From: Drosophila pseudoobscura
Lineage: Eukaryota; Arthropoda; Insecta; Diptera; Drosophilidae
Length of the DNA stretch: 64,000 nucleotides
NCBI RefSeq assembly: GCF_009870125.1
Contig: NC_046680.1
Location: forward strand, 13,039,501 to 13,103,500
Direction: 5' to 3'
The translations under genes and the position numbers were made by a program. Positions 27,029 to 37,800 of this stretch are shown here, in pieces. Below the pieces are notes generated by a model, which was not told where the DNA came from, did no database searches, and saw only the letters and a list, made by a program, of their open reading frames with translations. Position 1 is the first letter of the stretch, and each line of letters starts with the position of its first letter.

Positions 27029-29008
27029 ACTCGGGGACTATTTCAAGCGAGCCAAAGTGGCATGGCACATTCGGGGAATACTCCGGAAAATACTCCACCC
27101 CGAGACGGTGGTGTGGCGACAGAGTAGCTCTGTATGGCTGTTGCTTTCCTTTCATTAGTATTATTCTGCTTTGGTCAATTTTTATGCCGTTAATTGTTTC
27201 ATCGCAAAAATTTGATTATTTTTCTTATATTCACCTTCTTTTTGCTGCCATTTTTAATACGCTTTTCCACCTTTAGGCTATTTATTAAGAATTTTGATTA
27301 AACTTTTTTATTTTATTTTGATTTTCTTATTTATTTATTCAACTATTTTTTGTTGTTGTTGTCGGGCAGGTTGTTGAATCTTTGATGAACTCTCTCTCTC
27401 TGCCACACAGACACAAACTCACACAATCAAACACATACACATGGTTGTCTTTTTTCACGGTGGAATTTATGGGGGGAGCCTGCGTCGTGTCTGAAAGCTC
27501 GCCAAACACTGAACACGCCAGATCCAGCAGAAAGCAGAAGCATGCTATGCGCCCAGTACTACTGTCTGTCTCTGCTAGGTGTCTGAGGCATTCGCAGGCA
27601 GCACTCGCAGGATAGTAGCATATTTCGTTACCGTTGTGCTGCTCTGTGCAGGCAAAACGGCACCAAGAGAGAGAAATATGTTACGCGAAGACCAGGGAAT
27701 GCCTCACCTTTGTCTCTGCTGTTATTGTCACTCTCTCGCTGTTCGCGTTAACAGTGCTCTGTTACGCTCTGGCATTAGGTCAGTGTTAACAGCGACTGCA
27801 TTACGAGCAACCTTTATCCAATCTGGCTAGCCTTAAGTCTCTTATTTATATGATGCTGTTGCATATTTGAAGCCAACCGCCCCCGCACACTGGGGGGAGA
27901 ATCAGCATCTGTTTTCAGTCATACGCATGAGGTTATGTGCGTGTGTGTGTGTGTTGTGGCACTGGGAATGTGTGCCGCAAACTGTTTACGAGCATGTTGC
28001 TAAGTAGTCCTGTAGTAGTTTATTCGTGGGTGTGTGCGGCGAGCGTTTTATGGGTCCTGCTTCCGCCACCCAAGCGTAAAAATCTAACTTCAGATTTTGC
28101 ACACATCAGCCCACCCACATACACACACAGATACAGAGGGAATATGCAAAACGTTTGCTTATGTTATTATAGGCAACCGCATGCATGGCGCACAGCGTGC
28201 GTGGGGGGGAGAGGGGATCTGCTTTTTATGCGTTTATTTAAAGAAACCATAAAAACTATAAGGAAATATGCCGCACTTCCTAAGCACATGTTGCCCAAGA
28301 GTTCCAGCCAGTCTCTGGGGTAAAGGATCCAAGGAGTGTTCTAAAAATGGAGGCCCACACACACACACAGAGGGACACAAAGGGGAAGGGACACGGCACA
28401 GTAACGGTCTGGCTCAGTTTTGGTTATGGCGGGCTCTCTGCCGACTATCCAGGGAATACGGATACAACATACAACATCCACATTGCCACGGAGCCCATCA
28501 ACGCGTTTATGCACTGTAACCGGATGAGGTGTCATTCGACCAACTTTCCTTTTGGAGGCTTCTTGGAGGGCAATTGGCAATTACAACGTGCGACAATCGT
28601 CTAATTGCCCGCTACAGATATCATAGGATTCGTTTCTACCGAGCTTCTACTAGATGTATGTTTGATTAGCGTTAGTAAGAACCTTTAACGTTAGCTGGCA
28701 GCGTTGGAGCTGCGAACTCGTCCAGACTGCGACTGCGACTGAGCCCCGTACACCGAAGAATGCCGCCACGTGTGGCTGAAACTGAAGAATGCCGCTGCTA
28801 AGAGCAGAACAGAGCAGCCTTGAAACTGGCGGCTAACAGAGCACTGCCGTTAACAGAGACGGCCCAAAAAGTTGGCCAATAGGTCAGTTACACTGCAGTG
28901 CCGCCCAGCGCACCACCAACGAGTTCTGGCATTTGACGCAGCGCTACTACAGTTTTTCCCCTGTTAAAAATTCATTTTCATTAAACGACACTGAGAGAAA
29001 TAGTTTAG

Positions 29009-29014
29009 TTTATT
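29009..29014 (-). terminator. Poly(A) signal of the dynein light chain gene
   Basis: AATAAA on the minus strand beginning about 18 nt after the TAA stop, implying a very short 3' UTR. Confidence 0.6.
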
Positions 29015-29031
29015 CCCCAAAGCGGATTCCA

Positions 29032-29710
29032 TTACAGCTGGGGCTCCTCGTTGACGACGGGCTCGCCATCCAGTTTCCGTATGGTAGGCAGTCGTTTGAT
29101 GCACTCCGCCCGCCACGTGGGATCGTCCAGACCCTCGGAGAGGGGATTGCCCACAACAACCAGATCCTCCAGCGACTCTATTTCGGCCAGGCGATTGAAC
29201 TCGGACCAATCCTTGATCAAATTGTTGCTTATATAGAGCACTTTCAGGCACTTGAGTGTGGTGAGACCCTTGATTTTCTCTATCAGATTGTAGCTGAGCC
29301 AGAGCTCTTCCAGGGTCTCGGCCACGGCTTCCTTGAATGGAGAGGGTACATGTGTATACATAAGTAATAGATTCAAGTTTCACCTACCAGACCCGAGATT
29401 TGCTTGATATAATTGCGGGACAGCGACAACACTTTGAGGCACTTCATCCCGGACAAACCAAAGATCTTCTCAATCATATTCGTGGACATGCTAATGCGCC
29501 TGGAAAACAGATACGTTTCGTAATATTCCAATAGTTCCTCTGTCCAATCTAGTCTCACTCGCACTGCACCAGGGTGCCCAGGGTGGCGTCCATTTTCTCG
29601 ATGGGCGGCCACTGGAACTGCAAGTCTATGTCCTTGGCGGTGAGGGAATTCTGCTGCTCACGGTCCTCCCAGCGCTTCAGAGCCTCCTTAATTGTGGTTG
29701 CTTTGGACAT
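29032..29710 (-). CDS. Dnal1: Axonemal dynein light chain 1 (LRR protein)
   Basis: Light chain 1 of the outer-arm axonemal dynein; in other species it binds the heavy-chain motor/microtubule-binding region and regulates ciliary and flagellar beating. Exons: 29710-29559, 29499-29388 and 29331-29032, giving 187 residues, the usual family length. The N terminus [15 protein letters not shown] and the segment [10 protein letters not shown] match the vertebrate protein closely. Leucine-rich repeats follow ([62 protein letters not shown]), then the C-terminal cap IRKLDGEPV. It lies just downstream of Non1 on the same strand with about 240 bp between coding regions, so it probably has its own short promoter. 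D. melanogaster CG8800 is the expected orthologue. Expression is expected in testis and ciliated neurons (inference). Confidence 0.95.
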
Positions 29711-29950
29711 GGTTTGCTCCTGCACCTTACAGATTTTCACTTTTCCACCGAGTGGCAAGTAAACAATCTACTTGGTTGCCAGGGGAAACGAGAAAGGTTT
29801 CCACATACGCTACAAAATTTACTCAATGAAGTGTTGGGGGAAATACAATCGTGTATTTGAAGGATACGTGATTATTACGATACATTCATTAGTTTATACA
29901 GAATAGGAGTTTGTACGCTAGGCTGGATCATCCAGCAATGGGATAATCGC

Positions 29951-32109
29951 TTAACGACGGTCGGTCTTGCCCGTGCCACGCTTGCCGGAATAGAGATGGC
30001 GCGGCTTCTTGGTGCCAATGAAGCGATCTGCCTCGCCCTTGAGTCCCCATCCCTTGGTGACCTTCTTGGCAATGTCGTGTCTGGCCTTCAACTGAGCCTT
30101 CTTGCGGATAGCCAGGTTCTTGATGCCCAGGGTGTCGCGGGTCGGAGCACGTTTTAGGGGCAGGCCGGTCGACTTGACAATCGCCGATTCCTCCTTGTCG
30201 AGCAGCGGCACCTTGGGGTTTTTCTTGGAGCCGACGGCCACAACGCCGCGACGCAGATCCACCACAGATTTGGTAAAGTTGGCTGTCTTGCTGCCGGACA
30301 TGTCCACGCCCAGGCCCTCCATGGTCTGCACCAGTTTGTTGACGGAACGGTCGCGAACCTTGGGTTGCTTGTTGCGTGGGATGATCGGCTTGTTCTTTCT
30401 GGCAGTGAGACGCTTCTCGTCGCGCAGCTCGAAACGCTTGCCGCGGATCTGCTTGGCCATTTCGCGGATCTCCTTGAGGGTCTCGTCCATGGACATGTCT
30501 GGCACGGCATAGATGCCGCTCTCCTCCCGCAAGCCTTCCTCGCGCTCCAGTTCCTCCAGCTTCTCGAAGATGTCGGGATCGATGTAGTCGGCAATGTTGC
30601 GACCCTGCCAGAACTCGGGTATCACATCGTAGCGCTCCTCCTCCGGGATCTCGCTGTAGTTCTTCTTCAGGTCGAGCGTGTAGTCGTCGCCCATCTCCTC
30701 TTCGATCTCCTTCTCCAGCTTACGCTTGCGCTCCGCCTTCTCGGCGTTCTTTTCAAGGCGGGTCAGAGCCTGCTCGGGAATGCAGGGAGCTCGCACCTTC
30801 TCGTCGCGCGGCGCAGGCATGGCCACGTGCAGGCGATTGAGAATGTTGTCCACCTTCTTGGTGCGCATCTTCTGGTCCACACGATAGGATAGCAGACGCT
30901 CGCAGGCCTCGGTCTTGACCTCCATGACGCCCGTCTCTTGGACAGTGGACATCAGTATGACCGGAACATTCTTGTCTTCCTGCAGCTTTGTGATTATCTC
31001 CTGCCGCTCCTTGGGCAGATCCTCTGGCATCAGAATGTCGACCTTATTGATGGCCAGAATCAAGGGCTTGTTGGTGAACAAGGGCTTGATGCTCTCGAAC
31101 AGCGCCACCTGCTCCTCCAGCGAGTGTCCGCACTGTTCCGAAATGTCCATGAAGTACAGCACACAGGCCCTTAAATGGGCCAGCGCAGTAATGGCCTGCA
31201 TCTCGATGACGTTACGCTCCTCGAGCGGATGGTCCAGAATGCCGGGCGTGTCGATCACCTGCCAGCGCAGGTATTTGTAGTCTGTGTGGCCCACGTACAG
31301 GGACTTGGTGGTGAATGCATAGGGCTGCACCTCGACGTCGGCGCGTGTGATCTTGTTGATGAACGAGGACTTGCCCACGTTGGGGAAGCCGCAGATGATG
31401 ATCGTCCGCGAGTAGGGATCAATCGTGGGCATACGCGACAAATGCTGACGGACCTGCTCCAGGTACTGGAGGTTGGACGCCTGACGCTTCAGAATGGTGG
31501 CCATGCGACCAAGAGCAGCCTTCTTCAGCTGCTTGCAGCGATACAGCGAGTCGCCGTACTTCAGCAGACGCACATAGTCCTTGGCCACGCTAAAGAAGAA
31601 GTTGCATGCAATGTTATAATGAGATCCATTAGAACGGGGACTTAATATGGTACTTACGTGTCTACCAAATGCCTGGCTGTGTTAAGCTGGCCCAAAGCCA
31701 GTTTGTAATGGTCCTTGTCGTACAGCACGTTCATCAGATCCGCATAGAAGGGATGCACATCGTCCAGCTTGGGAAAGTCCTGTATGATCTGCGACAGACG
31801 GTCGTGGAAATTCTGTTGCGTGTACTTCACCTTGCGAGTATAGAACGCTCGAATCCTCGAGATTTTGTAGCCCTTGTGGACCACAGTGGGCGTCTTGCGC
31901 TGTGTCTTCGACAGCATAATGTCGATAAAGTCCTAAATGGGGAACATTATACCATTATTTACTTGTTGCGCATTTGTAAACACATTCGGTGAGGTTAGGT
32001 CGCATCCCACGGGGGTGCTGCGCTGGACATAACAACAAAAGAAGGCTGCACCCTCACTTACCTTGGCTGGCGGAACCACCATTATCTTCTTGAAGTTGTA
32101 CAAACTCAT
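29951..32109 (-). CDS. Non1: Nucleolar GTP-binding protein 1 (NOG1 family)
   Basis: NOG1-type GTPase needed for late maturation of the 60S ribosomal subunit in nucleolus and nucleoplasm. Exons: 32109-32062, 31932-31658 and 31589-29951; splice phases agree and the product is 653 residues, the normal length. [16 protein letters not shown] is the typical NOG1 start. GTPase motifs: G1 GFPNVGKS at about residues 175-182, G3 DTPG at about 221-224, G4 NKVD at about 289-292, then STVQETGV as the likely G5. The C-terminal half is highly charged ([17 protein letters not shown]) and ends in a basic tail, [11 protein letters not shown]. It is divergent from the ZNF511-like gene, with about 560 bp between start codons. 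The promoter side carries Motif 6 elements and no TATA, fitting constitutive expression. Confidence 0.97.
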
Positions 32110-32250
32110 TTTGTATGGTTTTATTTATTTTCCACGCGTAAAAAAGGAAAATAAACGCGAATCTCAAGCAAAAACACCACGCGGTGCCTGCAGTTGATGA
32201 GAGAAAGAGTGACCGTGGACTTATCGTTAAAACATACCGACCGAACCTCA

Positions 32251-32274
32251 AAAATATACCGTAAATATACTAAC
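32251..32274 (-). promoter_or_regulatory. Motif 6-type core promoter elements upstream of Non1
   Basis: On the minus strand, GTTAGTATATTT (32274-32263) matches the Drosophila core-promoter Motif 6 consensus exactly (KTYRGTATWTTT), and a second near-match, ACGGTATATTTTT, follows at once. They lie about 150 bp upstream of the Non1 start codon. Motif 6 is typical of TATA-less housekeeping promoters (established knowledge). Confidence 0.55.
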
Positions 32275-32473
32275 GAATTCAAGTAACATCATACATATTT
32301 CTTGTTTTGTATATTCCGTGGAATATTAATAACTATATAGAACATTTAGCCATGCCCACATAATTTTATCCGATTAGTGAATCAATTTTCCAATTTAAGG
32401 GTTTGTTTTAGGCATTTGCTTTTATTGCATTTGGCGTAAAAAGAGGTTTTCGTGAAAATGGTCAAACAAAAAA

Positions 32474-32668
32474 GCAGAAAAAAACAATCCGAAATGCAAG
32501 TCAGTGGAAACGTGCATTGTCAAATTCAAAACATTAACATTAAAAATATATATTTTCTTCTCTTCTGATCATAAATAAATTATTAAAAAAATGTATAGTT
32601 GCAACCAAGAAAAAAAATCCGAAATGCAAGTCAGTGGAAACATGCATTGTCAAATTCAAAACACAAAC
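32474..32668 (+). repeat. Direct duplication of about 50 bp, 130 bp apart
   Basis: The block running from AATCCGAAATGCAAGTCAGT through TTCAAAACA occurs at about 32486-32533 and again at about 32616-32663. The copies differ at one base (G at 32512, A at 32642) plus ragged ends. The second copy abuts the start of the zinc-finger coding region and, through that A, contains an extra in-frame ATG. Confidence 0.85.
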
Positions 32669-32671
32669 AAA

Positions 32672-33349
32672 ATGGATTCGGAAGCAGCATCATCGTCTTC
32701 TTTTTTCACAAGAGAACAAATCCTGCAAATGCTCAGTGAACTGCCTGCTGCGGGGTTTATGAAGCCGGCGGTGCCACCTTCACCTGTTCTACCGCCATTC
32801 AAGAAGCTGGGAGTTCTCGTTGACGCGGATGACATTATCGACGCAAAGGAAGCTACTGGCAACAGCAGCAACAACAACAACTACATAAACAGCACACAAT
32901 CCTATCTATGCGCCGAGTGCCGACGGACACTGCCTACCGCCCACCTGTTGGATCTCCACATCACCGAGCAGCACGATTTCTACTTTGCTGCCAGCGTGGA
33001 ACGCGGCGATAAGCCCATGTTCGCCTGCTACCTGGAGGAGTGCGGCACCAAATTCCACACGCCGCGACAGCGCAAGGACCACTGCATCACGACGCACAAG
33101 TTTCCGGCCAACTATCGATTCGACCAGGACCACGGCAAGACCAAGCCCAAGGGCAGCGGCAAGAAGAGCGACGCCTCCATGGAGGTGGACGAGGTGCCGG
33201 CAGCGCGAAAGACTGTGCCATACATCAAAGCCTTCTGTTTCGGCCACCACACGATGCGTACGTTCAACACGCGAAAGGAGAGGCAGTCCGGCGACACCCT
33301 GGAGGACGTGCAGGACATGAAGGACGCCATCGACGACATCCTGGATTAG
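32672..33349 (+). CDS. ZNF511-like C2H2 zinc-finger protein
   Basis: Single-exon gene, 225 residues from MDSEAASSSS; the AAAATGG context favours this start. The frame is open to an ATG at 32591, but the extra 27 residues are encoded by a local DNA duplication and are probably untranslated. An N-terminal helix (FTREQILQMLSEL) is followed by a Pro-rich segment and an Asn/Ser linker. Two C2H2-type fingers follow: C80/C83 with H96/H101, and C119/C124 with H137/H142. A basic stretch (KTKPKGSGKK) and a conserved-looking tail (YIKAFCFGHHTMRTFN) come next, with an acidic end, DAIDDILD. The finger spacing and the C-terminal 'FG...TFN' block resemble vertebrate ZNF511, whose role is poorly known. It is divergent from Non1 and convergent with OST4. 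Confidence 0.85.
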   Translation: MDSEAASSSSFFTREQILQMLSELPAAGFMKPAVPPSPVLPPFKKLGVLVDADDIIDAKEATGNSSNNNNYINSTQSYLCAECRRTLPTAHLLDLHITEQHDFYFAASVERGDKPMFACYLEECGTKFHTPRQRKDHCITTHKFPANYRFDQDHGKTKPKGSGKKSDASMEVDEVPAARKTVPYIKAFCFGHHTMRTFNTRKERQSGDTLEDVQDMKDAIDDILD

Positions 33350-33362
33350 ATTTACATAACTA

Positions 33363-33368
33363 TTTATT
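33363..33368 (-). terminator. Poly(A) signal of OST4
   Basis: AATAAA on the minus strand 60 nt after the OST4 stop. Cleavage 10-30 nt further on would fall at about 33335-33355, overlapping the stop codon of the convergent zinc-finger gene. Confidence 0.55.
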
Positions 33369-33427
33369 TTGCGAATGAAGCAGCATTATAAGATAAAAGT
33401 ATAGGTAATTTCCGTGCACATGATCGA

Positions 33428-33617
33428 TCATTTCGCCTTTGGGCTAGATCTGAAAATAAAATTGAATTTATTGTTGATGCCGGCATGTTCTTTGATTTCC
33501 TTTAATTAACACTTACTTTCCCGTGTTGGCGTTGATGTAGTGATAAGCCACCACCAGGAGAAACAGAAACACTCCCAGAACGTTGGAGAAAATCGCCAAT
33601 TGCACGTCGGTAATCAT
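33428..33617 (-). CDS. OST4: Oligosaccharyltransferase subunit OST4 (mini-protein)
   Basis: OST4 is a tiny ER membrane subunit that stabilises the catalytic STT3 complex in N-glycosylation. Coding exons are 33617-33517 and 33449-33428, joined across a 67-bp intron (GTAAGT donor, TTTTCAG acceptor). The product is 40 residues: [20 protein letters not shown], then [20 protein letters not shown]. The start and the single transmembrane helix are nearly identical to vertebrate OST4. An acceptor (CTTTCAG) lies seven bases before the ATG, so there is also a 5' UTR intron; a donor near 33812 (AAAAAG/GTAAAA) is a plausible partner. If the last intron is retained the frame stops at once, giving 34 residues. 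The orthologue is D. melanogaster CG33774. Confidence 0.95.
33455..33460 (+). terminator. Candidate poly(A) signal of the zinc-finger gene
   Basis: AATAAA on the plus strand 106 nt after the stop. It lies opposite the OST4 last intron, so a transcript ending here would be antisense to the OST4 final coding exon. Confidence 0.45.
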
Positions 33618-34390
33618 TTTGATTCTGAAAGAAATGTTGTAAACACGAAAATTGATGAGAACGCCTATCAACAGTGACACGTCATGGATGCGGAAACATC
33701 GAATTTGATAAATTCACGAGAAAGTCTTTTGGGAAATATGTTGCAAGGGGTCGTGGCTATCACTATTCACTAGTTAATACAAGAAATTTGGTTTATTTAA
33801 GTTAGTTTTTACCTTTTTGTCGGCGAAAAACGAGCGAAGAGGCCGGGTTTTGTATTGGATTTATCGGCCGATGAAAAACATACTTAGCCCACGTAACCCC
33901 CTCTAATAAACTTGAACAACTACAAATAAAACTGTTTGTAAATTCTTCTTGTAGATCCATTCTATCCTTCCTATTAAATGACAAATATTAAATTAAATCT
34001 TTCAATAAACTGTACAATTCAGCAATATTTATTATTTCGTTGGGAGTATTTGAATACCCAGTAGTCGACAATGGGTTAATCATTCGCTGCCCATGAGCAT
34101 CAATCAAATTCCTCGATGTTGATATTCGATTTGATATTACTAACTAGCTAGAACCCTCAGAGCTAAACCCATAGTTTTATCCAATTGATGAATCAATTTT
34201 CTACGTGACCAATTAATTTTAAAGACTCCCTTTTATTGGATTGTGTCTCGAAAACGAGATCCAAAAACCGATTCGAAGAAAACTGTTTGGCTTTCGATAC
34301 TATCGACTGCTGCACATTACAAATTAGTGCTGGAAAACGTTCGCAGCTGCCCGCAATTAGATATTTAAAAAGTTTCAAGTAATAGTCTAA

Positions 34391-34396
34391 TTTATT
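34391..34396 (-). terminator. Candidate distal poly(A) signal of wun
   Basis: AATAAA on the minus strand about 440 nt after the distal wun stop. It is the clearest canonical signal I find below that exon. Confidence 0.4.
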
Positions 34397-34834
34397 GTTT
34401 TTTTTCATGGTCATCTTACAAATAAATAAAATACTTTATGCATTGAATTCTTAGTCCTAATTTAAAGTAATACTTTTCGCATTTTGAGTCACTCTTTTGT
34501 GCTGCTCCACAGAAGGTCACTTGTTTGTGAAATTAGTTTATGTCGTATTTAAGACTAATTTGTATTAAAATTCCTTAGCGAATAATACAATAAATATCAT
34601 CACAAAGATATCTTTCCATTGCGCTAACTTAAGATTAAAATCAACCTTCCGGGGAAGACATTTAAGTGCACTTGCAACGTAACTCTCACGGTACTACATA
34701 AAATGCAAACTCAAGAATAAATTAAAACACGAAAGCTTGGCTTCGTCATCTTTCTAAAAAGCATGCGCGAAATCAGATCCCTGTTTCAGCTACAGCATAT
34801 GGAATTTGTGGTAGTTGTGGACCTCCACTGGGGG

Positions 34835-37800
34835 TTAATTCGTCGTCACGGTGATCCCCAGCGGCGGCGACTGCGTTGTTATTGTCGTGGCACCCATATC
34901 TTGGGCGGTCCGAGGCAGGTAAGGCTTCGTGCTGGACGTCTGGAACAGGTCCGAGACGTAGTTGGCCTGCAAGTAAGGGAAATTAAATAAACTTCATATT
35001 GCAATAACGGAATTTCTAATAAATAAATGCTCCTAAAAGTATGCGATGATTCTAAATCCTTTGCTTCCTTCCTTCTTATCTGTTTAATTGAATCGTTATG
35101 GAATGTGGGCGCTTTTCCCTCCATAGCTCGATTTATCCCCCCCTCTGATGAAGCGTGAAATTACAGCCGGACAGCTGCATGCCACAGCTGGTGCTTGCAT
35201 TGGATGGGATATTAAAAGTCAACCCGAAAGCGTTTTCGTGCCATCGATTGGATTGATTGCCAGCAGAACCACACGCAATCGCATGGCCCCGGGAAGGTGT
35301 TGAGTTATGCCAATTTGGAAAATGTTTCCCGTTCACCAATTAAAGTGCCAGTAGCCACCACCAGAGGATAATGAATAGTCGGGGGAATGCTGGATTTGTG
35401 ATGTTTTAATTGCAATTCTTTACAATGTCCGAGCAAGTGGTAGGATGTCTCTCTGTCTTACTGTTCCTTGCCCTTGGAGGGCCACACTGTATGCCAATCG
35501 AACCAATTCTTGGGCAAACAGTAGCTCTAAAAAGATGATGGAAGTGATGCATCAATGAATCTACCCAAAGAACGAGGGGAACTATCACCCTCACTAGGAT
35601 CATGCCGTGGGTTTTTTAAGGGGGTGGGGGAAGGGAAGGAGCACAAGAATATCATTTACTTACCACAACTAAGGCACACGTGGAGCCAATCAGGGCTCCG
35701 GCCAGCACATCGGACCAGTGATGCTTGTAGTCCGAGACGCGGCTCAGAGCCGTATACCATGCAATCATGATGAACACAAACTGGAGAAGGTGACGCAGCA
35801 GCTTGGAGCCGTGCCAGGTCATGCGTGACTGCAGATACAGCTGCAAGTGGAAAGGAGAGAAGAGGATGAGGCCTAGAGGACAAAGCCAAGAAGAAAGACA
35901 ACTTACCGCCATGTAGACCATGGCAAAGAAGGTAAAGCTGGAGTGTCCGCTGGGGAACGAGAGGCGCATCTCTTTGAGCATGCGCGCCGACGAGCCGAGT
36001 CCCTGGCAAGTAAACTCCTGGATGTATTTGCCGGCATTCTGGGCATCGTTGCATGTGGTACCGTCTGCGAGGATGGGCTGGCACACCTGTAATCGAATCG
36101 CAACGGAAATGAGTACGAGTTTGACTCCGACTTAAGCTGCTTATGGGTGGAGTATTTGTCTTTGTGAGAGACTTCCCCTGCGGATGGATCTCTGCCACAT
36201 GTGCTGCAAATTAGAGATGGAAATGAGCCAACAGCTGCATCTGCATTGCATTTTGCTGCTCAACTGTTGCCGCACTTCACTAAACAATAGGGCGGCTCTG
36301 TGCGACTCCTCTTAGAAGGGGGGACCAGACCAAGCCCGACCAGAGCACCCTCGATCCGATCCCCCCAAAACGATCCCAACGATAAGCTAACAAGCCACTT
36401 GCCGCAAGAGAAATGTTTATGAAATAGCCTGACAAGCAGTCAAAATATCATAAATAAACAAAACCACTGGGAATGGCAGATTCAATATTGAATTGGAGTT
36501 GAAGTTGAATTGGAAATACTCTGAAGATACTCTCAGCTTTCGAGAGGGTATTTCATTTGGAGTTGCACTCGAAGATCCCTCAATTAAGATATCTGTCTTT
36601 CATTTTTAACGTTTTCGAACTGCTCCTTGGATAGAGTATGTATTCCATTTGGAGTTTTGTCACACCAACTGCAGTCACTCCCCTTTTGGACCAGTCTATT
36701 AATAACCCTTGCCCCCGCCACATCTTTAGAGTCTTTTTGACTTTGTCTCCAGCACTCGAGATTGAATTTGTCTTCGTTGTCCCCCCGTCAGAGTGTCGCA
36801 CATGTGGCAGATTAAAATTAATTGGCAATGTCAAAATTGCTAACCAATTGCTAGCCCATTCCAATTCCAGAAAGAACGCGACTTACCGCAATGAAGTGTG
36901 GACGCAGTCGCCCGATGGAGTACTTGGCAATGTCCGTCGTTAGCTGACTGACGGCGGCCCCAAAGCCGTAGATGCCGACCTTCTTGTAGCACTCGATCAG
37001 CCAGTCGGGCAGCTCGTACTTCATGAAGACATACCGCCGACTGGTGGCATTGCCATTGTCCCGCTTCGCCTTGCACCGCGATATCAGTACCTCAACCGTG
37101 AGGATCTAGATACAGAGAAAGAGAGAGATTGATGGTAGTGAGAAACTATTGAGTATTGAGAAACAAGATGGGAGTGGGAGTGGGAGTGATGGTTGAGGGT
37201 TTTTCAGTTGTCAGAGTTTCCTGTTAACACCTCGTAAAACCCTTTCTTTGTTTTTTTGGTTTTCTGGAAATCATTAAAATGCGCGCATGCAAATATTTAT
37301 GGCGTCTGGCATGGAATGGGCTGTGACCCGTATCTAGTCGCATTAGGGCCAGACACATGTTGCTCTAGTTTTAATTGCTGACATGTGGACAGTAAACAGA
37401 CGCCCGTCTATCCATCTAGCCAGATGGCGCGGGGTTCTTGCATCAGATCCATTCCACTGCTGACAACTGAACTTGAAATGATGGCGCAATCTTCGCTCAA
37501 GTATCTCTGATAGCTGCTTGACACAATTTCCACTCCATCCAACTCCCACTCTAACTCTCACTCCCCCCACAATTGGGTTTCCTCGACTTACCACACCAAC
37601 GGGTATCACCACTCCAATGAAGTACAACATCCAGTTTCGCACTGTGGAGTCGTGGAACGGGTGCTTCAGCGATTCATCGTCGCAGAAGAAACCTCGCTTG
37701 TAGGGATCTCCCAGCAGGAAAAACAATAGAATGGGAAAGCCAACTGAAAGCGTAAGAAAAATATATTAGTAGAGAATATTTATCAATTTATCAATATTTA

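Larger units (their letters stand above)
13124..29008. other. 16-kb gene desert
   Basis: No coding exon is supportable on either strand. Visible content: a T-run (13692-13708), CTG/GCC triplets (15171-15203), CACCGA hexamers (16198-16220), GTCGCT hexamers (17310-17336), GTTGGT hexamers (18912-18932), a probable transposon fragment (about 20170-20410), CAAACA hexamers (21371-21405), GA runs that would bind GAGA factor (21932-21958), a CA run (24546-24584) and GGGAC pentamers (26995-27028). In flies such spans usually hold enhancers, introns of flanking transcripts or non-coding RNAs; I cannot assign any of these. Confidence 0.5.

Noticed and set aside
28933-29367. Plus-strand 144-codon frame
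   Set aside because: It is the antisense shadow of dynein light chain exon 3.
30365-31645. Several long plus-strand frames
   Set aside because: All are antisense shadows of the Non1 GTPase exon, whose motifs and length are decisive.
32591-32671. 27-residue N-terminal extension of the zinc-finger protein
   Set aside because: Encoded by the duplicated leader sequence and begins with a poor-context ATG; MDSEAASSSS is the better start.
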